34,112 bases of DNA from a virus: positions 1-34,112 of the IMG/VR virus record IMGVR_UViG_3300030450_003131. One strand, 5' to 3'. The position numbers were made by a program, and so were the translations under genes. Shown in pieces: positions 1 to 7,209 of the stretch. The notes beneath the pieces are model-generated. The model did no database searches and had not been told where the DNA came from. It saw only the letters and a program-made list of their open reading frames with translations. The first letter of the stretch is position 1; each line of letters opens with the position of its first letter.

Positions 1-98
1 AAATTACATTGGTACGAAACTTGGAAAATTGATGAAAATATAGAAGATGAAATATTAGAAGGAATCAATAAACTAATAAAACAAAATAAAGAGTATAA
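1..98. repeat. Terminal direct repeat, left copy
   Basis: Bases 1-98 are identical to 34014-34111; the next base differs (C at 99, A at 34112). The repeat lies inside a small gene that is restored when the ends are joined. This is what an assembler leaves at the ends of a circular or circularly permuted genome, so the true unit is about 34,013 bp. A genuine short physical terminal repeat cannot be excluded from sequence alone. Confidence 0.93.
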
Positions 99-120
99 CG
101 AAAAAAACAAAAACAAATGA
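1..120 (+). CDS. Hypothetical 41-aa protein, 3' part (gene crosses the junction)
   Basis: Codons 3-41 of a small gene whose ATG-AGA start lies at 34008-34013. Joined, it encodes a 41-aa protein with two Trp near the N-terminus (HWYETW) and a highly charged Lys/Glu/Asn-rich C-terminal half, likely helical. The stop at 118-120 overlaps the ATG of the next gene (ATGA at 117-120), typical of translational coupling. I recognise no family. It follows the tRNA gene in the accessory operon. Confidence 0.7.
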   Translation, partial: KLHWYETWKIDENIEDEILEGINKLIKQNKEYNEKNKNK

Positions 121-266
121 GAACAATAAAAGAATTAGAAAAATTGGGAATAGTAAATAACTATAAACACCACCCATTATGCATTCAACGATCAATAATG
201 AACCAGCAATATCGTTCCCTCGTGTTCGATAGAATTACTAAAACAAGTGTAAAAATAACAAAATGA
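117..266 (+). CDS. Hypothetical 49-aa protein
   Basis: Short gene starting in an ATGA overlap with the preceding stop and ending in another ATGA overlap with the next start. The product is basic, begins MRTIKELEKLG and contains a His-His-Pro segment followed by Cys, but no domain I can name. The chain of four-base overlaps on both sides is the main support that it is translated. Confidence 0.55.
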   Translation: MRTIKELEKLGIVNNYKHHPLCIQRSIMNQQYRSLVFDRITKTSVKITK

Positions 267-406
267 GAAACTTAATTGAACAAGCCTTTGACAAACTTGT
301 AACTATTAAATCGATAGAACAAAGATTTATAGAATATTCAAAGAAATATCCTAATACAGAAATAAGTTACAAAGGTATAACATATAAAAACGGTAAAACA
401 AAATGA
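263..406 (+). CDS. Hypothetical 47-aa protein
   Basis: Starts in the ATGA at 263-266 and stops in the ATGA at 403-406. The product has a predicted helical N-terminal half (residues 1-30) and a short segment at the C-terminus, ISYKGITYKNGK, that looks like a beta-hairpin. Family not recognised. It is part of a run of tightly coupled small accessory genes. Confidence 0.55.
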   Translation: MRNLIEQAFDKLVTIKSIEQRFIEYSKKYPNTEISYKGITYKNGKTK

Positions 407-585
407 AAATAAGAAAAACATATAAAGATAAAGAATGTTGGTTCGATGTTAATGAAGATGATGTTATTGAATACGCAGAAAACAGAGGATATTATAAAAA
501 AGGAACATCACTAAAAATTTTAAAAGATATTGGCTCAATTCAAACTCCTTGGGCAATATGGAAATTAATAACTAAAAATAAATAA
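403..585 (+). CDS. Hypothetical 60-aa protein
   Basis: Start codon shares the ATGA with the upstream stop. The product is mixed charge with several aromatics (CWFDV near residue 12; TPWAIWKL near the end) and no recognisable domain. Two bases separate its stop from the next ATG, so it belongs to the same small-gene operon. Confidence 0.65.
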   Translation: MKIRKTYKDKECWFDVNEDDVIEYAENRGYYKKGTSLKILKDIGSIQTPWAIWKLITKNK

Positions 586-587
586 AA

Positions 588-803
588 ATGGAAAGCTATA
601 TAAACATTACAAAAAATCCTTGGTTTTACAAACACAAGGTTTTCAAACACACGGAATCTTTTGACAAAGATGTTACTTGGTACGAAGTTGTATACTTCAC
701 AAACTACGGCACCAATCATCAATCACTAGTGTGCAAAAAATTTGACACTGAAAAAGAAGCAGAAGAATTTACTAATAACAAAATAAAAACTCATTCATTA
801 TGA
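588..803 (+). CDS. Hypothetical 71-aa protein
   Basis: The sequence reads like a compact alpha/beta domain: strands rich in Tyr/Phe/Val (WYEVVYFTNY, residues 31-40) are followed by a C-terminal helix EKEAEEFTN. I do not recognise the family. The stop overlaps the next start in an ATGA (800-803). Confidence 0.65.
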   Translation: MESYINITKNPWFYKHKVFKHTESFDKDVTWYEVVYFTNYGTNHQSLVCKKFDTEKEAEEFTNNKIKTHSL

Positions 804-967
804 ACCAAGTAACACAACAAAAAGAATTAAGACAAGAGCTAAGTAGAATAGAAAACTACTTATCGTTATTAGCTAAACATGGAGCAACTAGAGAAAATTC
901 TATTGGCTATAAAAAGTATGACGATATGGCTATGGAAATTACTTCAATATTAATTAACATCAAATAA
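800..967 (+). CDS. Hypothetical 55-aa helical protein
   Basis: ATG at 800 overlaps the upstream stop, and the TAA at 965-967 overlaps the ATG of the SET gene (TAATG). The product is almost entirely helix-forming, with a probable coiled-coil segment (QQKELRQELSRIENYLSLL). The double overlap with flanking genes supports translation and places it in the same transcript as the SET-domain gene. Confidence 0.6.
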   Translation: MNQVTQQKELRQELSRIENYLSLLAKHGATRENSIGYKKYDDMAMEITSILINIK

Positions 968-1383
968 TGGACATTACTTGGTTATTACATTATAAAGTAT
1001 ATATAGGAATTTCTAAAATTCATGGAGTAGGATTAAGAGCAGTAGACAATATAAAGAAAGGTGAAGTTGTCTTTTTTTATAAAAATGAAAATGTTAAAAA
1101 AGTAAAGATACAAGACCTACTAAATTTAGGAGTTTCAAAAAATACAATTGAAGTTCTTTGCAGATTATGTTATGCAACTGAAGAGTATATATTTATTAAA
1201 GAAAATCAAGGAATAGACTTCGTTAATTATTTGAATCACCATGATGACTCTAATTTAATTTTTAAAAATGGTTATTATATTGCTAGTAAAGATATTAAAA
1301 AAGACGAAGAAGTAGTCTTAGATTGGACAGAGAATGATTATCATCCTCAACTTAACTTTAAACCTAATAAAAATGAAAAATAA
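967..1383 (+). CDS. SET-domain protein, putative lysine methyltransferase
   Basis: 138 aa, about the size of a minimal SET domain. The N-terminal SET signature is present at residues 15-34: a Gly-Val-Gly turn (G20, G22) followed by DNIKKGEVV. The catalytic-core signature at 84-96 has N90-H91 and N96, matching the family NHxxxxN pattern that binds S-adenosylmethionine and shapes the pseudoknot. The last motif, ASKDIKKDEEVVLDW (106-120), matches the family pattern of A..DI..GEE....Y, with Trp120 where Tyr is usual. A two-Cys segment (C65, C68) lies in the insert. Known members transfer methyl groups to protein lysines; the substrate here is unknown. The gene sits in the accessory operon and overlaps both neighbours. 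I am fairly sure of the fold and less sure of activity, given the Tyr-to-Trp change. Confidence 0.8.
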   Translation: MDITWLLHYKVYIGISKIHGVGLRAVDNIKKGEVVFFYKNENVKKVKIQDLLNLGVSKNTIEVLCRLCYATEEYIFIKENQGIDFVNYLNHHDDSNLIFKNGYYIASKDIKKDEEVVLDWTENDYHPQLNFKPNKNEK

Positions 1384-1582
1384 TAGAATAATAAAATTGA
1401 CAAAATATACATTTGCAATGTTCTTTGCATTTAACATAGGATTGTTAACGGCTTTTGCAATGATTTACAATAATGAAGAAGACAAGAACACTTCTGCGAG
1501 AATTATTAATAGACATATAAATTTTCCTGTACAGGATTGCTACAATGATTCAGATTTAAAATTAATTGTGTATGGTGAGTAA
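1373..1582 (+). CDS. Small single-pass membrane protein
   Basis: 69 aa from the ATG at 1373, which overlaps the end of the SET gene. An in-frame ATG at 1334 exists, but that extension overlaps coding sequence deeply and has no leader. Residues about 10-31 (YTFAMFFAFNIGLLTAFAMI) form one transmembrane segment or uncleaved signal anchor after a Lys/Arg-rich start, and a polar tail of about 35 aa probably faces outside. One Cys is present in the tail. Family unknown. It could act at the host inner membrane, for example in exclusion. Confidence 0.6.
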   Translation: MKNNRIIKLTKYTFAMFFAFNIGLLTAFAMIYNNEEDKNTSARIINRHINFPVQDCYNDSDLKLIVYGE

Positions 1583-1778
1583 AGCCATGAGTTGGTGTTT
1601 TAAAAATGACATTAAAGTTATGGTTATGCCAACTCGTCAAGGTAAAAATCCTCCAGTAAAACTAGAAATACATTTAAAAGGTAAAATAATAAAAGGAAAA
1701 CATATATATAAACAAGATGAAGATTTAAGTCTTAAAATTTACGAAATTTACAAGCATTATTATACTGAGTTTTCATAA
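1572..1778 (+). CDS. Hypothetical basic 68-aa protein
   Basis: Start taken at the ATG at 1572; a TTG two codons upstream is also in frame. It overlaps the previous gene by 11 bases. The product is basic with a central alternating segment (VKLEIHLKGKIIKGKHIY) that looks like a beta-hairpin, then a helix. Family not recognised. It is the last gene before the terminator at 1803-1837 and so ends the accessory operon. Confidence 0.6.
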   Translation: MVSKAMSWCFKNDIKVMVMPTRQGKNPPVKLEIHLKGKIIKGKHIYKQDEDLSLKIYEIYKHYYTEFS

Positions 1779-1802
1779 TCAGTGTTTTAGTTTGTTTGAT
1801 AG

Positions 1803-1837
1803 GGGTACAGTGCTTTATACACTGTGCCCTTTTTTTT
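1803..1837 (+). terminator. Rho-independent terminator ending the accessory operon
   Basis: Ten-base-pair stem GGGTACAGTG / CACTGTGCCC (one T-G pair) with a 7-nt loop, followed by eight T. It separates the small accessory genes from the tail operon, whose first ATG is 19 bases after the T run. Confidence 0.92.
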
Positions 1838-1855
1838 GTTTTTTAAAAAAGAAAT

Positions 1856-2488
1856 ATGAAGTTAAGAAAAATTAGTTTGAGTCATGTTCCATTATGGCGT
1901 TATCAAGAATATATAACAAAAGAAGACCAAACTCAAGATGATTTATTAAAGTGTTTTTTAAATCTAACAAGTAAAGAATTAAAACAAATACCAATAAATC
2001 ACATAGAACTTTATTTAGAGCAAATAAAAAAGCTATTAAGTAAAGAATATGAATTAGTACGAATCTTTGAAATGAGAGGTAAGAAATATGGATTCATTCC
2101 TAAATTGGATGATATTACGTATGGTGAAAATACAGATGCAACAAAGTATATTACAGAATATGGTTCAATGCATAAAGCCATGGCTGTTCTATATAGACCT
2201 ATTACACAAAAGATTAGAAATAAATATTTAATTGAAGAATACAGCGGTAGTTATAAATTTGCTGAAGAAATGAAACACATGCCATTAGACATTGTCTTAG
2301 GTTCGATTGTTTTTTTTTACAGTTTAACGAACGAGTTGCTGAATTGTATCCCGAAATATTTATTGAAGGAGGTGAAAAAGATGGACTCGACGCAACGTCG
2401 CAATTTGGAAAAAAGTGGTCAAGATATTCAGAACTCTATGCTCTTAGTCAAGGAGATATTAGGAGATTTGATACCATCACAAAAATGA
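1856..2488 (+). CDS. Tail assembly chaperone-like protein, zero-frame product
   Basis: 210 aa, mostly helical. The segment TEYGSMHKAMAVLYRPIT followed by KHMPLDIVLGSIVFF resembles proteins in Bacteroidetes phages that occupy the chaperone position ahead of the tape measure (recalled, not searched). Residues 152-154 are encoded by a run of nine T (2310-2318). A second open frame (-1) continues from there to 2580, so this protein probably exists in a short form and a -1 frameshifted long form of 241 aa, as with lambda G and GT. The zero-frame tail after the T run (about 56 aa, helical) uses codons rare elsewhere in this genome, such as CCG, TCG, CGC and CTG, as expected when two frames are constrained. 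A-rich leader GAAAT precedes the ATG. Confidence 0.7.
   Translation: MKLRKISLSHVPLWRYQEYITKEDQTQDDLLKCFLNLTSKELKQIPINHIELYLEQIKKLLSKEYELVRIFEMRGKKYGFIPKLDDITYGENTDATKYITEYGSMHKAMAVLYRPITQKIRNKYLIEEYSGSYKFAEEMKHMPLDIVLGSIVFFYSLTNELLNCIPKYLLKEVKKMDSTQRRNLEKSGQDIQNSMLLVKEILGDLIPSQK
2310..2318 (+). other. Probable -1 ribosomal frameshift site (T9)
   Basis: Zero-frame codons are GTT TTT TTT TAC; slipping back one base on the homopolymer gives TTT TTT TTA CAG. The -1 frame is free of stops from 2266 to 2580. The location, late in a chaperone gene upstream of the tape measure, is where such sites are conserved in many tailed phages. Confidence 0.65.
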
Positions 2489-2580
2489 AAATGCATAAAT
2501 GTTATATGTATTTAGCATTTGAGAAAGAGAAAGTTGAGTTAGAAAATTTAATGATTAAGAAACAATTTAAACAAAAATAA
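2317..2580 (+). CDS. -1 frame extension of the tail assembly chaperone
   Basis: Eighty-seven codons read in the -1 frame after the T9 site, ending TAA at 2578-2580. The product reads as a well-formed domain: LYPEIF, then KKWSRYSELYALSQGDIRRF, then a YMYLAFEKEKVELE helix. Its only ATG near the beginning (2431 region onward, or a non-ATG start at 2344) has no usual leader, so access by frameshifting from 1856 is more likely than independent initiation. The fused protein would be 154 + 87 residues. In lambda-type systems the long form recruits the tape measure protein and the short form binds tail tube subunits; that role is inferred. Confidence 0.65.
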   Translation, partial: LQFNERVAELYPEIFIEGGEKDGLDATSQFGKKWSRYSELYALSQGDIRRFDTITKMKMHKCYMYLAFEKEKVELENLMIKKQFKQK

Positions 2581-2581
2581 T

Positions 2582-3064
2582 ATGGCTGGAATACCACTTC
2601 AAGGTTTTTACAACCTAACAGAAAAAATAAGAGACACATTGGAACTTGATGTAAATGTTAATACAGTTACGTATGGTGATATTTTCGAAGTAGATTTAAA
2701 TAAGCAAACTATCTTTCCATTATCTCACTTTCAAGTAATCACCGCAACAATGCAACAAAATGTATGGAATTTTTCAATGAGTCTAATGGTAATGGATATT
2801 GTTGATGAAAACAAAGAGTACGCAGGACATAATGGCGAGTCTGCTTTTAGAGGTAATAATAATGACCAAGATGTATGGAATACACAATTGGCTGTTGCTA
2901 ATAGATTACTAGAATTACTTTATAGAGGTGACTTATATGTAGATAAATATCAATTAGAAGGACAACCTGTTTGTGAACCTTTCGTTGATAGATTTGAAAA
3001 TAAATTAGCAGGTTGGACAGTTATGTTTAATGTGTTAATTCCTAATGATATGACAATATGTTAA
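2582..3064 (+). CDS. Putative tail terminator / tail completion protein
   Basis: 160 aa. The order of features (helix, then FEVDLNKQTIFPLSHFQVI, then an alternating NFSMSLMVMDIVD strand, and the end GWTVMFNVLIPNDMTIC) matches a family I recall in Bacteroidetes siphoviruses at this position. The mixed alpha/beta make-up and the site next to an HK97 gp10-like gene suggest the protein that caps the tail tube (inference). It starts one base after the chaperone extension and overlaps the next gene by seven bases. No enzymatic motif is present. Confidence 0.5.
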   Translation: MAGIPLQGFYNLTEKIRDTLELDVNVNTVTYGDIFEVDLNKQTIFPLSHFQVITATMQQNVWNFSMSLMVMDIVDENKEYAGHNGESAFRGNNNDQDVWNTQLAVANRLLELLYRGDLYVDKYQLEGQPVCEPFVDRFENKLAGWTVMFNVLIPNDMTIC

Positions 3065-3582
3065 ATATGAAAGAAACTTTACAAAGATTTGCTCAAACTG
3101 TAGTCAGTGAAGCTAGAGTAAATTTAACAAGAGAAAAAAAAGACACTACTAAAAGTCTTTCTAATTCTTTAGCAGCTTCTGTAAATAAATATACAGATAG
3201 TTATGTTGTTGAATTTCTTATGGATTATTATGGAATTTTTGTAGACCAAGGAGTTTCAGGAATTCATAGAAAATATGATACACCATACAGTTATAAAAGT
3301 AAAGGTGGAAAACAAGGTTTGAAAGGAATGCCACCTACAAAAGCATTCGACAAATGGTCAATAATGAAAGGTATTGCGCCAAGAGATAAAAAAGGAAGAT
3401 TTTTACCTAGAAAATCTGTTAACTTCGCGATTGCTAGAAGTGTTTTTGAGAAAGGTATAAAGCCAAGTCTCTTTTTTACAAAACCTTTTAAGCAAGCGTT
3501 TGTTGCATTAGAACGTGAAATAGGTAAAGATTACAAAAACGAAATAGAATCAATTTTTAAAAAATTAGACAATGGCAAATAG
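3058..3582 (+). CDS. HK97 gp10-like head-tail/neck protein
   Basis: 174 aa, strongly basic. An N-terminal helix is followed by a strand segment SYVVEFLMDYYGIFVDQGVSG and a glycine-rich basic loop (KSKGGKQGLKGMP, about residues 81-93). The end, LFFTKPFKQAFVALEREIGKDY, resembles the C-terminal helix of gp10-like tail completion proteins. Such proteins join the head connector to the tail. ATG at 3058 is used; a second ATG three codons later is possible. It overlaps both neighbours, as expected in a coupled tail operon. Confidence 0.5.
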   Translation: MLNMKETLQRFAQTVVSEARVNLTREKKDTTKSLSNSLAASVNKYTDSYVVEFLMDYYGIFVDQGVSGIHRKYDTPYSYKSKGGKQGLKGMPPTKAFDKWSIMKGIAPRDKKGRFLPRKSVNFAIARSVFEKGIKPSLFFTKPFKQAFVALEREIGKDYKNEIESIFKKLDNGK

Positions 3583-4732
3583 TAAAATAAACTGTAGGAG
3601 TCCATACTATATATCACATAAAGACACTAATTTAGAAAGTGCAACATTAGATATCTATATATATACTGATTCTCCACACACAGTTGTAACAGGTACACCT
3701 GATTACACCTTAAACTCAACTGCTTTAGACGAAAAAGTTGTATTTGAGATAGCTGAATTAATTAGAGATTATATACCTGGTAGAAATGAAGGTGATTATG
3801 AACCAGATACAAGTGGTGATGTTTATGCTACTGTTTACGTTGATTGGGTTTTAACACCTACAATAAGTGGAGTTCCTTCTGCAGTAATTGATGAATTTGC
3901 GTTGAGAGCTTTCTTAGGTTATGGATATTTTCAAGAAAATACTAACCCTCAATTAGCTAACGCATTATTACAAACAAATAAAATTGTATTAAAACCTGGA
4001 AGTTCTCCATTAAGAATAGCACTGGACAGAATGTCTACTACTAATATAACATTTTTAAATAATGGTGTAGTTACTTCAACAGAAACAATTTCAAATGTAG
4101 CTCCTGATGACGAAGGTTATATGAACATTATTTATTCAAGTGATTTAAGTATATACTCAGCTGACGATTATACGGATTTTATAGAAGGACAAGGTGGTGA
4201 AGTAGAAGACAGTGAATGTTTACAAGATTTTTTTGATAATTACGATTGGTTACCATGTGATACTGTAATTGTAGAAGGAGATGATGGTGTTACAAATATT
4301 GATGTTAGAGAAATTCCAACATGTAAATATGAACCTATTAAGGTTACATTTAGAAATAAATATGGATCGTTACAAGATTTATGGTTCTTTGGTAATAATA
4401 AAAAATCTATGACAACCAAAAAACAACAATATAAAAGTAATACATTAGAAAGTAATATGACATATTCTGTTTCTAATCCTCAACAAAAATTAATGGATAG
4501 AATGGGTAATGAAAGCATAACACTTAATAGTGGATTTTATCCTGAAGAAAATAACGCAGTATTTAAAGAGTTATTCTTAAGTGAACAAGTTTGGATGGAA
4601 TATGAAAATCAATTAGTAGGAGTAATAGTGCAAGACAGTGCTTTACAATATAAAACTCATCTAACTGACAGTTTAATTAACTATACAATAAGATTTAATT
4701 TCGCTTTTGACACTATTAATAATATAAGATAA
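3572..4732 (+). CDS. Tail/baseplate structural protein (Bacteroidetes phage family)
   Basis: 386 aa, acidic and beta-rich, with no signal peptide or membrane segment. The C-terminal third carries TCKYEPIKVTFRNKYGSLQD followed by LWFFGN, a signature I recall from uncharacterised structural proteins of Bacteroidetes phages. The gene lies just before a 775-aa tail protein and the tape measure, so a distal-tail or baseplate role is likely by position. Its first bases overlap the end of the upstream gene by 11 bases, and one base links it to the next gene. No catalytic motif seen. Confidence 0.5.
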   Translation: MANSKINCRSPYYISHKDTNLESATLDIYIYTDSPHTVVTGTPDYTLNSTALDEKVVFEIAELIRDYIPGRNEGDYEPDTSGDVYATVYVDWVLTPTISGVPSAVIDEFALRAFLGYGYFQENTNPQLANALLQTNKIVLKPGSSPLRIALDRMSTTNITFLNNGVVTSTETISNVAPDDEGYMNIIYSSDLSIYSADDYTDFIEGQGGEVEDSECLQDFFDNYDWLPCDTVIVEGDDGVTNIDVREIPTCKYEPIKVTFRNKYGSLQDLWFFGNNKKSMTTKKQQYKSNTLESNMTYSVSNPQQKLMDRMGNESITLNSGFYPEENNAVFKELFLSEQVWMEYENQLVGVIVQDSALQYKTHLTDSLINYTIRFNFAFDTINNIR

Positions 4733-7060
4733 ATGCAAACAATTGAATTATATATTTTAAATCAAAGATTAAGTCTATTTAAAGATGAAAGTGTAACAAT
4801 TACAGATACAATTAGGAATATAAGAGACGTATCTAAAGTTTTTACTACATTTTCACAGCAATTTACTTTACCTGCTGATAATATTAATAATAAAATTTTT
4901 AAACATTACTATAATTATGATATTGTTAATGGATTTGATGCTCGTGTAAGAGTAGATGCTCAAATAAAACTAAATGGAACTGATTTTAGGAAAGGTAAAA
5001 TAAAATTATCATCTGTTTCGCTTAAAAATAATAAAGCTTATGACTATAAAATAGTCTTTTTTGGTGATGGAGTTGACCTTAATACACTTGTTGGTGACGA
5101 TTTATTGTCAAATTTACAATTTATAGAGGATAAAAGCAGTGGAAGTAATACCTCTGTATTAGCAAATCATCTTGTTGATGCTGGAGCAAGCTTTAGTAAT
5201 TCAATAACAGGTGTTTCTGAAGGAGATAGAGTTGAAAATGTAACAACTGGAGATTGGGCAACTATCATAGATGTTGTAAATGCATCAACTGTAGAGTTAA
5301 ATAACGATATATTTCTCGCATTTCCTGAAGATTACAAGATATATTTAAGTCCTATTTACGAAAATGATGCAGTTAAGGCTAAAATGCAATTAAATCCTAC
5401 ATATCAAAAAAATAGTGTTGTAGTTCCTTTAATTACGCATACTGCAAGATTAATTTATGACGCAAGTATACCCACGAATCAAGATGAACCTCCAATAAAA
5501 AATATAGAGTATGATGCAGCAGAAATAAAAGGTATAGACTACACTGATTTAAAATTTGCTGTTAGAATTGATGAAATTATAAAAGCTATTGAAAATACTT
5601 ATAAAATTTCAAATGGATTTCCTCAAAATTTAACGTTTACCACTGATTTCTTTAACACGTCTAATAATAATTATTATGAGATGTTTATGTGGCTAAATAG
5701 GAACTTAGGACCAGTGCAAACAAGCACTTCTGTGAACACATATCAATTTACTGTAAATTCCTTTACAGGTGGAGCAACAGGTGTTGGAGTTGACCCTTAT
5801 GAAACAGGATATATTGGTAGTGGTAACACTGTTTATGTAGCACCAGACCAAGGATTAACTTCTTTTGAAATAACGGTTGACCCCGCAGTTGGAAATGTAG
5901 ATGATTTTAATGTAGCTGTTATTCGTAATGGATTTAATATTTATAATGAAGATTCTGTAACACCTACGACGACTATGACTATTACACCTGCTGACTTAGG
6001 ATTAACTACAGCTACAGCAATAGGTGATTATCAAATTATAATAAGTTCAAATGGTCCTGCTACTTTTACTGAAGTTAAATTTACGTGTTCTGGAATTTAC
6101 ACGTCTGAAGATGCTCTTGGAAATATAACTACTCAAACATTTACAAATGAAGTTGCTACTTCAGGAGCTTTCACAATGCCTGCTATTCCTACTTTTGACA
6201 TTGGATTACAAATGCCAGAGATGAAAGTTATTGACTTTTTAACGAGTCTATTTAAAATGTTTAATTTAATTGCTTTTTTAAATGATGATGGAGATGTAGA
6301 AGTAAGAACATTAGATAATGCTAGCGCGGATTCTTATTATAATTTACCAACAGTAAAGGAATGGGATATCAGTCAATATGTAGATGTAGATAGTTCTCAA
6401 GTTGATGTAGCTTTACCATTTAGTACTATAGGTTTTGCTTATGAAGATTTAAAAACATTTTTAGCTTTAAAACATGGTCAATTATTTAACGAGCAATGGG
6501 GAACAGAAGCCTGGAATGATGATAGTGCTACAAAGAGAATGGATGGAAACACATATAAAGTTATAGTGCCATATCAACACATAAAATATGAAAGATTTCA
6601 AGGAACAACATTACAATATGGATGGTCAGTAAATGAAAGTCAATCAGCTTATAAAGGTAAACCATTATTGTTTTATCCTATATTAAATACAGGTGACGAT
6701 TTATCATATATAGAAAGTGGTTCTGTAATACCTATAGACCCATACATAATACCTTCAAATAGTAGAGCTTTAGTTGCTACAACATCTGAAGATAATATAA
6801 ATTTTGGAGCAATGGTTAATGAATATGAAGGAATAAGCTATTCTGGAACATTATTTCAAAACTATTACTATAATTATATAACAAATGCGTTTAAAGTTAA
6901 TGCTAGAATCATTAGAGTTACTGCTTATTTACCTTTAAGAATCATTTTAAATTATAAATTGAATGATTATATGATAATTAACTTTAAAAAATATAGAATT
7001 AATAGCATTAAAGTGAATTTATTAACTAATAAGAGTGATTTAGAGCTCATAACGACATGA
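4733..7060 (+). CDS. Large tail protein, baseplate hub candidate
   Basis: 775 aa. The N-terminus has a segment TIRNIRDVSKVFTTFSQQFT, then NNKIFKHYYNYDI and GTDFRKGKIKLSSV, which I associate with a family of large tail proteins in flavobacterial phages whose first domain resembles hub/baseplate folds. The middle (about residues 330-490) is Thr/Ser/Gly-rich beta sequence, consistent with inserted Ig-like or carbohydrate-binding modules. The end returns to a conserved fold (LRIILNYKLNDYMIINFKKY). The position just upstream of the tape measure supports a tail-tip role. The exact function is inferred. Confidence 0.55.
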   Translation: MQTIELYILNQRLSLFKDESVTITDTIRNIRDVSKVFTTFSQQFTLPADNINNKIFKHYYNYDIVNGFDARVRVDAQIKLNGTDFRKGKIKLSSVSLKNNKAYDYKIVFFGDGVDLNTLVGDDLLSNLQFIEDKSSGSNTSVLANHLVDAGASFSNSITGVSEGDRVENVTTGDWATIIDVVNASTVELNNDIFLAFPEDYKIYLSPIYENDAVKAKMQLNPTYQKNSVVVPLITHTARLIYDASIPTNQDEPPIKNIEYDAAEIKGIDYTDLKFAVRIDEIIKAIENTYKISNGFPQNLTFTTDFFNTSNNNYYEMFMWLNRNLGPVQTSTSVNTYQFTVNSFTGGATGVGVDPYETGYIGSGNTVYVAPDQGLTSFEITVDPAVGNVDDFNVAVIRNGFNIYNEDSVTPTTTMTITPADLGLTTATAIGDYQIIISSNGPATFTEVKFTCSGIYTSEDALGNITTQTFTNEVATSGAFTMPAIPTFDIGLQMPEMKVIDFLTSLFKMFNLIAFLNDDGDVEVRTLDNASADSYYNLPTVKEWDISQYVDVDSSQVDVALPFSTIGFAYEDLKTFLALKHGQLFNEQWGTEAWNDDSATKRMDGNTYKVIVPYQHIKYERFQGTTLQYGWSVNESQSAYKGKPLLFYPILNTGDDLSYIESGSVIPIDPYIIPSNSRALVATTSEDNINFGAMVNEYEGISYSGTLFQNYYYNYITNAFKVNARIIRVTAYLPLRIILNYKLNDYMIINFKKYRINSIKVNLLTNKSDLELITT

Positions 7061-7209
7061 TACTAATAAAACTATTAAATATGGATAATTTTTATGCTGA
7101 AAGTGATAGCATTGAAATTGCAAAAGGAAAATATAAGCTTCCAGAAACTATTACAGAAGGAATAACACAACTAACAAGAGAATATAAATGGATACGCAAA
7201 GCAATATAA
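7057..7209 (+). CDS. Hypothetical 50-aa protein before the tape measure
   Basis: ATG overlaps the stop of the hub-like gene (ATGA at 7057-7060), and the 3' end overlaps the tape measure start by 22 bases in another frame. The product is short, with an acidic middle (YAESDSIEIAKGKYKLPETI). No family recognised. The coupling on both sides is the support that it is translated. Confidence 0.55.
   Translation: MILIKLLNMDNFYAESDSIEIAKGKYKLPETITEGITQLTREYKWIRKAI

Noticed and set aside
1334-1372. Upstream start for the small membrane protein
   Set aside because: The 13-residue extension lies entirely inside the SET gene, and the ATG at 1373 gives a normal Lys-rich start before the membrane segment.
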